24,791 bases of DNA from Amphimedon queenslandica (GCF_000090795.2 NW_003547098.1:1-24791), one strand, 5' to 3'. Counted from the stretch's first letter, positions 8,998 through 17,510 are shown. A program made the numbers and translations. Notes: generated by a model from the letters alone, not told the origin.

Positions 8998-9758
8998 AGG
9001 TTCAAAAGTGTGATGATGATTCAGAGTTGAGAGTCACAATGGCAATTGAAGAAGCAGCAGATTTCATTTTGCAGACTGGATATAGGAAGCCATTGTCATC
9101 AGTCACTCTAAGCGATAAGCAAGCTATAATATCTGCTATGATAGACTACCATTTAATGCTCAAAGTAAAATTGACCCATCCATACAGAGAATCATATTAA
9201 TTTCACAGGTGAAATCAATGATGGATCAATTTATGGAAGGTTTAAGTGTTTTGGGACTGTTAGAAAAGATGAGGGAAAACCTTCTCATATGGCAACCCCT
9301 ATTCACTGATTCTGACACTCAACTTGACAAAGGTTTGTCTTAAAATCAACAAGTTCAAATCTTGCTTTTATTTTAGTTACTTTCAAGACCATGTTTCATA
9401 TTCAGTATGCTCCTGAAGGATCAAATAACAGACGTGTATACATTTATTTTATAGACTTTGTGGATAATTGTGCAGGTATTGCTATTATGTTTAACAGCAA
9501 AAATGATGTTTTTTGGATGAAAAACTAAATGCTCACTCGAAGACGTAATTGATGTTCTTTACTAGATGCAAAAGACCACCACCTTTAGGGTTTGAAAAGA
9601 AGCCAAAATTGGTATTTATTCGTGGACCCTTTGCCACATCTTAAACTTGTGACTTGCAGTTACAAATACCAGTCATGCACAGAAACTATAAAGATTTTGA
9701 GGATGCAATTATTAGTTCAATAAAAGACAATGACGGATTTGGCGGTCCTTTGCCTTAG
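8998..9758 (+). pseudogene. HECT-type E3 ubiquitin ligase-like remnant with short introns
   Basis: Exon one (about 8998-9164) encodes AIEEAADFILQTGYRKPLSS and ends HLMLK. A 44-bp intron (9165-9208) follows. Exon two reads VKSMMDQFMEGLSVLGLLEK and ends TQLDK. A second 44-bp intron (9333-9376) follows. Exon three reads VTFKTMFHIQYAPEGSNNRR, YFIDFVDN. Sequence from 9536 gives LEDVIDVL, a one-base shift near 9556, then FTRCKRPPPLGF and, after a TAA at 9642-9644, TCDLQLQIPVMHRNYKDFED and DGFGG before TAG 9756-9758. The last part is the HECT C-lobe, with the ubiquitin-accepting Cys in TC and the hallmark PPLGF and GFG. The family transfers ubiquitin to substrates. Only the region around the C-lobe survives, one stop lies three codons from the active Cys, and the gene is dead. 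Retained introns rule out a processed copy. Confidence 0.65.
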
Positions 9759-9898
9759 GAAAGATGTATCCATCCCTATTGTGGACATTGTTTTGGTTTT
9801 GTTAATCATAATAATAAGCATCAATTATTCATTAATCATCACTTATTCTAGACAATAACAAAACTTGTTGATTGTTTATTTTGTGAATAAAATAACTG

Positions 9899-10122
9899 TC
9901 ACATTAATGAGCTATAAATAAACATTTTTGCTGCAACAAATTGCTGGATGAGTACTTCCTCACTGACTGCCATAGATGGGTTGATCTCGGACAGTTGCTT
10001 ATCAAGAGCTTCACACTGATCACATGATAAAATGCCATCAATTTCATCTAGTATAACTGTACTTCCCATATCATTCACAGGAACTGGGCCATCCCATTCA
10101 ATCCCATAGTCATCCCAATTCT
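9899..10122 (-). CDS. Terminal exon of an integrase-core-type transposon protein (tentative)
   Basis: On the minus strand an acceptor (TTGTATTATAG) just upstream of 10122 precedes an uninterrupted frame of 74 codons to the TGA at 9899-9901. The protein begins NWDDYGIEWDGPVPVNDMGS, continues VILDEIDGILSCDQCEALDK and ends FVAAKMFIYSSLM. The YGI.WDGPVP motif with an acidic tail resembles what I recall from the C-terminus of animal integrase-core (rve-like) transposon proteins; the assignment is tentative. Open codons and a clean acceptor suggest a real exon. No upstream exon is found before the HIRAN-like repeat at 10430 on the same strand. Other elements may have separated it from its 5' part. 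Confidence 0.4.
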
Positions 10123-10424
10123 ATAATACAATTTATATTAATTTATAATGTCATACTACAGCACAAAACCAAATATAATAATAACAAAATGCTGTTAAAG
10201 AAATGCATTGTTTTAATATTACATGTGATTTTTCCTGTTAACCGGCCTGTTACTATTGCCATTCTAAAGCTATATTGTAATGTCACTTATAATGACTTTC
10301 ATTTACAGACTCATTAGATGGAAATCACTAATGTGTAATTTTACAAGATAAATTCAAAGCATTATGTCTTAATTGCATTTAGCAGAGCAGTAAGGTAAAT
10401 CACATGTCCCATTTTAAATTTCTA

Positions 10425-10838
10425 CTAGCTTAACATCTCTTTCAGCTTTAATTTGGCTTCTTTATATGTGGCTCTCCTTCATTGGATGGCTCTTCTTAAT
10501 GTTTTTAATGCTGGAAGATTCGTAGTCAGCTGAATATGCGGCAGTAACTAAATTCTGCAACTTCCAGTAAAAATTAAGTTAAATGGCACTTTGTGGCAAA
10601 CCAACCCAGTGCCTCCTTTTTCCAGCTATTTGACATTATAATAGTGCCACTTCTTAAAAGGAACATATGGCACTGCATGAGCCGGATTCTTCCAAGATAC
10701 ATGTCCAACTGCAACACCAGTGCCTTTGCACAATTGCCTTTGACTACTTTAACAGTATTAGGATCTTTTTTAATATTTCCAAATTCCAGCATGCAAAAAG
10801 TGTTTCTCCACAAAAAAAGAGTACATATATCTTGATAA
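10425..10838. repeat. Interspersed repeat copy 1, left part
   Basis: Closely matches 20798-21195, differing by scattered substitutions and small indels (for example an extra 12 bp duplicating GCCTTTG near 10723-10745). It resumes at about 12014-12245, matching 21205-21430. The gap is the 1,155-bp insertion. See the HIRAN-like pseudogene for its coding content. Confidence 0.75.
10430..10838 (-). pseudogene. HIRAN-like domain protein C-terminal fragment, copy 1
   Basis: Minus-strand translation gives LEFGNIKKDPNTVKVVKG, then, across frame changes, a segment with FLLRSGTIIMSNS, LEKGGTGLVCHKVPF and a tail ending KEAKLKLKEMLS before a TAG near 10430. The order E.GN..DPY.V.VVK / VGHV / FL..G.I / GGL..C matches the HIRAN domain (a small beta domain that binds single-stranded DNA ends in HLTF) as it occurs in animal transposon proteins. 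Copy 2 reads better at the equivalent of VGHV. Several shifts and an in-frame TAA make this a pseudogene. The plus-strand open frames here are antisense shadows. Confidence 0.45.
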
Positions 10839-11993
10839 GGCCACCCCAATTAAATTCATAGTTTCACATTGCCCGCCCGCATGCTGCCATGCACCGAATT
10901 CATTAGAATTGATTATTTTCATTAACTATCATCTCTACCTCGTGGCTGGTAAATGGTGGTGTGGATTTGGTTTCTCTGGCTATTCCTTTGTTTGAGTCAG
11001 TTAATTATGTCGTCTGTACAATTGGTAAATATATGTTAATGTGAGTCTTCTCCATCCCATCAAAACTCTCCTTCCTTGGACTATTTTACAAGTGGGAGTG
11101 ATTAATTACTCAATTAAAGATTTTTCTTAATACTGTCGTAACAGAACTGTCTGATAATTTATAGTGCTTACTGCTTAGAAGCAGCTCAAATTGGGAGAGA
11201 TAAGTCAATTTTAAATAATGTGGACATTAATTTGCCAATTCTTCCAGTCATATCGTCATTTGGACTATATTTAAGATACTCTATATCTGGTGGCAATGGT
11301 ACATCTTCAGTTACAAATGAAGTTATTGAAATAGATGCAAATCCTTCACTTCCTTTGTCTTCAGTGTTGCATCCAATTCAACAGGAACCAACACAAAAGG
11401 ACAAGCTATATAATGATTAAATTAATTACTTTGCATCTTTTTCTGTCTCTCTCAAGGCCACTGAACTGGAAGAAGGAAAGAAGTTGCAAGTTACTCTGCA
11501 AAGCATCTTTTGGCACATTGATGGACATGAGCATGTTTTTAAAGAGTGTACTAAAGGTATACTATCATTTCTTAACAGTTGTACAGACTATAATATGCCA
11601 CAATGCTGTAAACATAGAAAGAGATTGACTCATTTGTTGTGTGATGTTTTGAGAGACTTAGCTCTAGATTTATCAATGGCTCTAAACAATGCTTTTTGGG
11701 AGAGAGAACAGTGGACAAAGACCTCACTTTAATGAGTTACTATTGTATATATCCAGTTATTGTGACAACATAATATCTAATGCTATTGTCGTAGCTACAA
11801 TTGTAATTCCTTTCCTTCTCATTTTTGTTACCTTTTTAATCAGGTAACTTCAAAATAAAATTGGAAAATGTTTTTAATTTTAAAAAAACAATAAAAATAA
11901 TTATAATAATGAAAAATTGGACCTAACAATGAAAAATGCGCCCACAAACCCCCACCTCTGCCACAGGAAACTATTAATTTAATTGGAGTGGTC
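10839..11993. mobile_element. 1,155-bp PIF/Harbinger-type non-autonomous element
   Basis: The terminal inverted repeats are 27 bp (10839-10865 and 11967-11993), with 24 matches. The left end starts GGCCACCCCAATTAAATTCA and the right end, reversed, starts GACCACTCCAATTAAATTAA. TAA flanks both sides (10836-10838 and 11994-11996), the TWA target duplication typical of PIF/Harbinger. The flanking repeat is uninterrupted in its second copy (about 21187-21205), which gives an empty site. The interior carries coding-like sequence but no recognisable transposase or Myb-like domain. Confidence 0.7.
11220..11732 (+). CDS. Unrecognised coding segment inside the 1,155-bp element
   Basis: Two open blocks. 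The first (11220-11405) reads INLPILPVISSFGLYLRYSI and a Ser/Pro-rich tail ending QQEPTQKDKL. The second opens after a pyrimidine tract and acceptor (CTCTCTCAAG at about 11456) with ATELEEGKKLQVTLQSIFWH, continues CTKGILSFLNSC and DVLRDLALDLSMALNNAFWE, and ends at TAA 11730-11732. The second block is Cys/His-containing and helical, including YNMPQCCKHRKR. A GT donor for the first block is not obvious, so the intron may have decayed. I do not recognise the protein. It could be a captured host exon pair or part of the parent element's second gene. Confidence 0.35.
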
Positions 11994-12013
11994 TAAACAA
12001 AGTGTCTACTCCA

Positions 12014-12245
12014 CATTCACATAAACAGAACTTGAAGACAGTTGCCAACATTAACAATATACTACCAAGTAACATGTTGTGCTATGGGTGTGCCTACCAT
12101 TGATAGACACAGCCCACTTCTCACGAAAATTATTTTCGAAAATGTTAAATTTCTCCAATTCACAAAAATAACAGCCCTCAAAAATACTGGGTTATATGGT
12201 ACGTGGTGAAATTAGTGATGTCATGCCAAAATTAATTGTAGCACT
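12014..12245. repeat. Interspersed repeat copy 1, right part
   Basis: Matches 21205-21430 closely (TACTACCAAGTAA, GGGTGTGCCTACCATTGA, AATACTGGGT and GTGGTGAAATTAGTGATGTC are all shared). It contains the 15-bp palindrome CGAAAATTATTTTCG at about 12124-12138, altered in copy 2. Non-coding in both copies. Confidence 0.75.
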
Positions 12246-12509
12246 CTTTGATCTTCTCCTGAAAGGCCAATAAAATATTTCAAGGAAACAAGATACTAAA
12301 GTCAGTGGTACAAATTCTTGGAATCAATCTATTAAGGAGCAATACAGCCAAGTGATAAAATGTGGATCAGGACCAGTGTGTGAAATTAACACTCGTCCAC
12401 TCGTCTTTACCGAGTACAGCAGCAACCAGGACAAGCTAAATATTCTTCTAACTTGAGACAAGGACGAGTGGATTTCAAGAAGAATGTACACGTGTTTCCA
12501 CATGCATGA

Positions 12510-12590
12510 TATTAATATCAATTATTATTAATAATTATTATAATTAATAAAAATAATTATTATTATTATTAATAAAAATAATAACACACA
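12510..12590. repeat. AAT/ATT microsatellite
   Basis: Mixed ATT/AAT/ATAAT simple repeat with local dyad symmetry, inside the hAT derivative. Confidence 0.8.
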
Positions 12591-12616
12591 GCTGGTAGCC
12601 TGGTACTTGAGCAACC

Positions 12617-12838
12617 ATGAGCAACTTGTTGAGCTATTTTGAGTTATCGAGGAAGCGACACAATAGCCCTGTTGGAGAAGTTGATACATCTGATGAATGT
12701 GTATCTACTCAACCTTTGATGAAGAAGAAGCGTCATCCTTTTCATATGTATTATATGTATTATTATATGTATTATATATGTGTTAATAATAATGGGTGGA
12801 CGAGTAAAGAATATAAACAACTTGTCCCTGGGCTATAA
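12617..12838 (+). pseudogene. hAT transposase N-terminal remnant
   Basis: From the ATG the frame reads MSNLLSYFELSRKRHNSPVG and then an acidic/Ser stretch. The pattern M..LLSYF...RKR..SP is the typical disordered start of KIAA1586-like hAT transposases, just before their zinc finger. After about residue 38 the frame enters repeats coding MYYMYYY and ends at TAA 12836-12838 without a zinc finger or catalytic motif. It sits wholly inside the 491-bp hAT derivative, consistent with deletion of the rest of the gene. Family recognition from so short a stretch is moderate. Confidence 0.45.
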
Positions 12839-13078
12839 ACAGAAAAGGTTAATTTCAAACACTGATCAGGACTGGTGGTATTAAATTTCCTGTAGGATTT
12901 ATCCTACATTACTGGAATCACTTTATTACTGATCTTCACTGGTCTCTTGAGAACCATTCTAACTGTTCACCCAAAAATATTATTGTCATTTGTAACAGTT
13001 TCAGAGAATTGATGCAATGTACTACAAATAATTTGAGCTTGAAAGGGAAAGCATGAAGAACAGTAATGCCTTCAGTAA

Positions 13079-14497
13079 GTACAGTACCTGACAAAAATAA
13101 CTTACGCGTTTCACAAATAATTCACGCGTTACATCACGAGTGATTTCCCGTTGTACTGGCAAGTGAATGCGTGGGTCAGTGTCGAGCACCATTTCATCAT
13201 GCGTCTTCATCACACGTGATCCTCACGTGCACAAGGGTGGTTACTAATAATATTATTGCACGTGATCACGCGTGGTGATCACGCTTTCTTGAATTTCTTA
13301 TTTTCTTCAGTTCTTCTTGACTTCTTTGAGTGACTTTAAAGACAAAGATGCCTCTTACAATCTATGAAAGGCAGAGAATAGTGGCTTTACACTCTTATTT
13401 AGAAAAACCAACGCCCTCCTAAATACTCGAGATTGTTAGATGTGAGGGTATTCAACAAGGTATAGTGCCTTCCTTTATGCGTGCTCTGCCTTGATACAAG
13501 TACTATGTGTAGATCTAATACACTTTACTTTTATTTTGTCACTTTAGGCAAACGGTCAAAACTACTATCAATAGATACCAGAGTACTGGTAGTGTGATGG
13601 ACATGCCTCGTCCTGGAAGACTACGGCTACTTAGTAAGGACCATTTTATTGCCATTGACCAACTAATGGATGAAGATAACAAACTGACAGCTGGCAAGTT
13701 AAAGGACAAACTTCTGGAGCAGTTCCCAGGACTACAGGCGTCAGAACGAACTATTGCAAGATGAAGGGAGGAGCTGGACTGGGTATATCAAACAGCTAAG
13801 TATGCACAGCTGGTGCGAGACACAAACAAATTGATACGACTGGAGTGGGCAAAGGAAATGATTGAAGCAAGAGAGTCTTTTGATAATGTTGTCTTTACTG
13901 ACAAATCCACTTTTCAGGTGGAATAGCGAGAGGTGCTCAGCGAGATTATAGGAGGTTAGGTGAATCACAACTGCTTAGACATAGACCAAAGCATCCAGCA
14001 AAGGTCCACGTTTGGGCATGGATATCAAAGCGAGGAGCCACCCAGATAGCGATATTCCAGGGAAATATGACAGCTACTCGCTATACCTCAATATTGGACA
14101 GTAGTTTGGTTCCTTTCCTTCAGAGTACATTCCCAATGAACACCGCTTCTTCCAAGATAACGACCCCAAGCGTAGTAGCAGGTGGGCTCAGTGGTATTTT
14201 AGTGAAAATAACATCAATTGGTGGCACACACCTCCAGAAAGCCCCAACTTAAACCCAATTGAGTTAGTGTGGGGCTCAATCAAAGAAGCTATTAAAAATC
14301 ACAATAAGTCAAGGACACTTGGGAATTTGGAAGAAGCTATTTTACACTACTGGAGAGCAAAATTAACTCCTGAATATTGTACTCGCTACATCAACCATAT
14401 TCAATGCGTTTTGCCAGCTGTTGTTAAAAATAATGGACAAGCCACTGGATTTTGACTTGTAACTTTTTAGGTATAGTTTTTGTTCAGTATTTTAGTA
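13079..14497 (+). mobile_element. Tc1/mariner-like element, approximate limits
   Basis: The left limit is placed at CAGTACCTGACAAAAATAAC preceded by TA-containing sequence. A weakly matching inverted motif (TAGTTTTTGTTCAGTATTTT) lies just after the transposase stop at about 14476-14495. The repeats have diverged, so the limits are uncertain. The 5' leader has two copies of the palindrome GTGATCAC near 13262-13283 and repeated ACGCGTT motifs near 13105-13130. Confidence 0.5.
13348..14455 (+). pseudogene. DD34E Tc1-like transposase, inactive
   Basis: Starts MPLTIYERQRIVALHSYLEK (HTH). TAA follows at 13420-13422, then a possible 88-bp intron (13460-13547). After a one-base shift the protein resumes TVKTTINRYQSTGSV and PRPGRL, the second HTH and GRPR-like motif. 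TGA interrupts at 13762-13764. FDNVVFTDKSTFQ gives the first catalytic Asp, with Lys where the family usually has Glu after it. TAG at 13924-13926 and shifts near 13922 and 14131 follow. The tail reads FFQDNDPKRSSRWAQWYF and SPNLNPIELVWGS, giving exactly 34 residues between the second Asp and the Glu (DD34E), and ends ATGF*. The family cuts and pastes DNA at TA sites. At least three nonsense codons and three shifts make it dead. Confidence 0.85.
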
Positions 14498-14689
14498 ATA
14501 ATTCTTGATAATTATACATGTACATGTACTAATTGTTTTATTTTGTTCAGTATTTTTTGTTTTTATGTGTAGATGTACAATGTGATTTTAAAATTTATTT
14601 TTTATGTATAATAATAATAATAATAATGATAATTGTTATTGTTGTGGTTGTTGCTAATAGTTTTTATTGTTATAATAATAATAGCTACT
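14498..14689. other. Non-coding AT-rich spacer with AAT microsatellite
   Basis: Contains ATACATGTACATGTAC (about 14513-14528) and an AAT repeat at about 14609-14632. No gene. Confidence 0.6.
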
Positions 14690-14998
14690 GCAGAGAATGA
14701 CAAGAAAAGAAAATATGTTGCAGCTTGTGAGTCCAACCACTGTAGTTTCACTCCACTGTGTTTGACAGTTGATGGTGTTATGGGTAGTGAAATGAGATCC
14801 TTTATTGATTGTCTAGCTGACTGTCTTTCTGTTAGATGGGATCTACACTACAGTGTGACTGTGAACTGGGTTAGAACTAAACTCTCCTTCGCTCTACTTC
14901 GAGCAACCAACTTATGTATTTGCGGCACTAGATCTAAGTGGAGAGGGATGACTATCGAGGATGGGTTAGGCGTCAACCCATCTCTATTCTCTTACTAA
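14690..14998 (+). pseudogene. C-terminal tail of a retrotransposon polyprotein
   Basis: The frame reads AENDKKRKYVAACESNHCSF, TPLCLTVDGVMGSEMRSFID, then WVRTKLSFALLRATNLCICG and ends with a stop at 14996-14998. The order K..KY..AC....C.FTPL..TVDG..G.E...F, W..R.R.SFA..RATNLC.RG.R is a conserved extension downstream of reverse transcriptase in some animal and oomycete retroelements; I recall the pattern but not the family name. Here it is isolated: no reverse transcriptase precedes it, and the upstream part of the frame is a translated microsatellite. Likely a severely 5'-truncated insertion. AAT microsatellites bracket it at about 14609-14632 and 15099-15125. Confidence 0.5.
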
Positions 14999-15260
14999 AA
15001 TAACAATGACTTAATTAACCGATTATTTTCCTACTAACTTAATTTTACCAATTCTAATACTTTATTGTTGATGTTCCTGTTGTCTGTTTGTTTTAATGAT
15101 AATAATAATAATAATAATAATTGGCTTTGCTCTGGTATTGATATACAGTAATAATAATAATGCATTACCGTGGTTACCTTGAAATATCTTTCATGTGCAT
15201 GCGTGAAGTGTGTGAATTCACTCGTGACACTTCGTGTTCTGCTTGAGCTGAGGGAAGAAG
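14999..15260. repeat. AT-rich spacer with AAT microsatellite
   Basis: AAT repeat at about 15097-15122 and a shorter one at about 15150-15161. The last 60 bp before 15261 may be the 5' leader of the next gene. Confidence 0.55.
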
Positions 15261-16262
15261 ATGGCTGAGAAAGTATCAGTTATGTGGCTAGGTGCAGGTC
15301 TCAGTGAGGCAAAGATCGATAAAATCAACAGAAAGTTTATTGTCAATGATAACGAGAAGGAAGAACTGAAAGATGGGCAAATGGTGGAGGTTCAACTGAG
15401 TAGGAAGAAAGGCTCTAAAGCCAAGGCTTGGAAAACGGAAATGGTTATGCTTGAAAAGGACAAGAGAGCAAGGATGCCTCCAAAAAAAGCACAAGGGAAC
15501 ACGAGCAGTTGGAGGAACATATAGCACACTGCAAGGCTCAGCAGGCAGCAGGTACTTTCGCAATACAACTAGGCAGTGCCGCCCACGGAAGAATGGAAGA
15601 AAGAAGAGAGGAACAGGAGGAACAGGAACAGGAACAGGAGGAGAAGAAAGAAGATGAGATGCAGACAAATAATCACTGTGAAGAGCCAGCAAAAGAGAAA
15701 GATACAGGAAAGGTGAAGAAAAAGGTAGATGAAGAGGAAGTTGTTTGGGAAAAAAGGAGACGTATGCTGATTGACAAGGAAATGGAGGATAGAATTGCAA
15801 ATAACTTGCAAGAACTTAGGGAAATTAAAAATAACAAAAAAAGAACAAGAACAGAGTTACAGAGAGCAACAGCAGCAATAGGAGACGGAAGAGTGTGAGA
15901 GGAAGCAACAGAGAGAAGAAATGGAACAGGAGAATAGAAAGAAGCGACAGAAAGTAACGGATGACATCATTCATCTTACCGATGACTCTTTTTTATCTGA
16001 TGACGGCTGCATACAGTTACCGGACTTGCATAATTTTGAATTAGGAATATCACCATCCAAATCATCTTCACCTAAAGTAGTTGGAAGTTGCACCCACAAG
16101 AAATGCCAATCTAAAGCCCAACATCCACTAAGCAACTTTGTTGAAATCAACAGCATTTTTTGCCTAAAATAGAACGCTGTTCTATTTCAGGCAACAAAGT
16201 TGACACACATCAAAGTAACCACAAAGTTGCTTTCAAAAAATTTGCTATACCAGTGGCCAAAA
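15261..16262 (+). pseudogene. BEN-family-like head gene: Tudor/PWWP-like start, long coiled coil
   Basis: From the ATG the frame reads MAEKVSVMWLGAGLSEAKID, DGQMVEVQL and KAWKTEMVML, a small beta-rich module (V.WL...I...F....LK.G..V.V......W..E..ML) like that opening many transposon-borne BEN proteins. A one-base change near 15465 leads into EHEQLEEHIAHCKAQQAAG and a long Glu/Gln/Lys coiled coil (about 15590-15850). A second change in the A-run near 15836 and a TAG replacing a Gln codon (15879-15881) precede ETEECERKQQREEMEQENRK, an acidic DDIIHLTDDSFLSDDG stretch and Ser/Lys-rich sequence. It stops within a large hairpin at 16170-16172. A further open piece, GNKVDTHQSNHKVAFKKFAI, follows to TGA near 16279. 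No BEN domain follows here. The minus-strand Ser/Pro/Leu-rich frames are shadows. Confidence 0.45.
16133..16202. repeat. Large interrupted inverted repeat (hairpin)
   Basis: The right arm is 24 bp and continuous (16179-16202). Its complement is found as two blocks, CAACTTTGTTG (16133-16143) and CCTAAAATAGAAC (16163-16175), with one mismatch in total, separated by 19 bp that would bulge out. The loop is GCT (16176-16178). Confidence 0.85.
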
Positions 16263-16421
16263 TGGAAGCTGCTACTGGTTATTGAAGCATATTGTACCAT
16301 GCAGTGCTAAAATTGATGTCCAACAAATGGACAATTTCCTGTCAATTAAGCCATGTGACATCATAAAATTCAATTTAATCTGCCACAATGGCTGGTCATA
16401 ATAAGAGGCAGCATAAATTAC

Positions 16422-17169
16422 CTTTATGTTGCAATGATTCCTCATTCTTCGTTTCAACTATTGAGATATCTTCCAATTCCCTTTGAACTGGACCAGTCAT
16501 GCATACAATTGCTGGCACGTCATCACCTTCCTTAATACATCCAAGGACAAAATCGATTGATCCATGTGGGCCAGGGGCTTTTCCAGTTGGCCTTGCAATA
16601 CGACATTCTTTTATGAGTTTCGATGGATGTGGCGCAATACCTCGACACAATAATTCATAAATTACTGTGTCATAACTTTCCTACAGAAGTGTTAAAAAGC
16701 AACATAATTCAAAAAATTTTAAAAAATCATACCAGTTCATCATTGGGTCTTGGTTCATGAGCTAACAGTTGTTTGTACGTCTTGATTAAATTGATACGTT
16801 GCAGTAATACATTAAACCATGTGCATGGTCGTTCATCAAAAGACTTTATTATGCACTTGTTATCATCAAAGCATAAAAGGAAGTCACCAAACAAAGTGAG
16901 TTTTTTAAACTCAAAGTTGAAGTCTTACGTCCTGGCTAGATACATGCATACATTATGTAACAGCAAATGAGCATAATAGCTTACCTAATTTACTAAAACC
17001 TGTATCCGTAGCTAATCCTATGCCCGTTTCAAGATTATCACATCTTACTATAAACATTTCCAGCTTGCCGACATCAGTCATTAGTCGAAAATATGAATTT
17101 TCATCCAGGCCAATGTGGACAATCTTGAATGCTGGATCTTGTCCGAACTCTTCTTTTGCCATTGTGAAT
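16422..17169 (-). CDS. Three-exon minus-strand gene, possible PD-(D/E)XK nuclease-like protein
   Basis: Exon A (17169-16985, start ATG at 17162) reads MAKEEFGQDPAFKIVHIGLD, ENSYFRLMTDVGKLEMFIVR and ends at donor TTAG|GTAAGC. Exon B (16923-16733) reads DFNFEFKKLTLFGDFLLCFD, CTWFNVLLQRINLIKTYKQL and ends at CTG|GTATGA. Exon C (16680-16422) reads ESYDTVIYELLCRGIAPHPS, then GPHGSIDFVLGCI and ISIVETKNEE, ending AAAG|GTAATT. Phases agree (1 then 0) and there is no stop over about 208 codons, so this is the best-preserved multi-exon gene in the window. GSIDFVL followed about 33 residues later by ISIVETK resembles the D...ExK core of restriction-endonuclease-fold proteins, including the nuclease class found in Crinkler-type and transposon-linked genes. 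That is inference from two short motifs. The next exon (phase 1) is not found before the plus-strand gene at 16262. Confidence 0.55.
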
Positions 17170-17510
17170 CTAATGTGAAAAAGAGAAAACAATGAAATTC
17201 AAGACGCTAGTAATCATGATGGCACAGTTTCCATTTGACACAATTATTCACTTTTTAAAAACTAGCACTCAAGCCCCTCCTTTCATATGTAAAGCTAAAG
17301 AGCCTTAGCTGCAGGCCTTTTTGCAACAGAATTATGGCATCCAACTGCACAAAAGTTATTAACAATTAAGAAAAGGAAAAAACATAGAACAGCTGAGAAA
17401 AACCAGTTAGTTTTCAGGTTCCAGATTCACCTTCTACCCTACATGTAGTCATGGTTTTCATCATTGCAATGCTTTCATGACTCATATTCCCTCTTAAAAA
17501 GAGGCTTTGA
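17170..17510. other. Spacer between divergent genes
   Basis: Lies between the 5' end of the minus-strand three-exon gene and the 5' end of the hAT gene. It may hold upstream introns or promoters for both. No specific motif could be supported. Confidence 0.4.

Larger units (their letters stand above)
12374..12864. mobile_element. 491-bp hAT deletion derivative with perfect 8-bp target duplication
   Basis: The left end CAGTGTGTGAAATTAAC and the reversed right end CAGTGTTTGAAATTAAC match at 16 of 17 positions and start with the CAGNG of hAT termini. The 8 bp on each side are identical: ATCAGGAC at 12366-12373 and again at 12865-12872. Eight-bp duplications are the hAT signature. The interior holds an AT-rich microsatellite (about 12510-12590) and a short transposase N-terminus (12617), so it looks like an internally deleted copy of a full hAT element. 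Confidence 0.88.

Noticed and set aside
9345..9376. GTTCAAATC resembling a tRNA T-loop
   Set aside because: No matching acceptor stem, anticodon arm or D-arm nearby; it lies inside a 44-bp intron.
10604..10640. CAGTGCCTCCTTTTT as a possible hAT terminus
   Set aside because: It is internal to the duplicated HIRAN-like coding segment and is not paired with an inverted copy or a target duplication.
10574..11628. Plus-strand open frames such as MANQPSASFFQLFD (10593) and its counterpart at 20977
   Set aside because: Antisense to the HIRAN-like coding strand, which carries the recognisable motifs. Their conservation between copies simply reflects repeat identity.
14633..14690. Hydrophobic N-terminus (MLLLWLLLIVFIVIIIIA) resembling a signal peptide before the retrotransposon tail
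   Set aside because: It is the translation of an AT-rich simple repeat in front of a truncated retrotransposon fragment; homology starts only after it.
15288..15800. Long minus-strand open frame rich in Ser, Pro, Leu and Phe
   Set aside because: It is antisense to a Glu/Lys/Gln coiled-coil gene; such purine-rich coding sequence automatically leaves the opposite strand open. No motif of its own.
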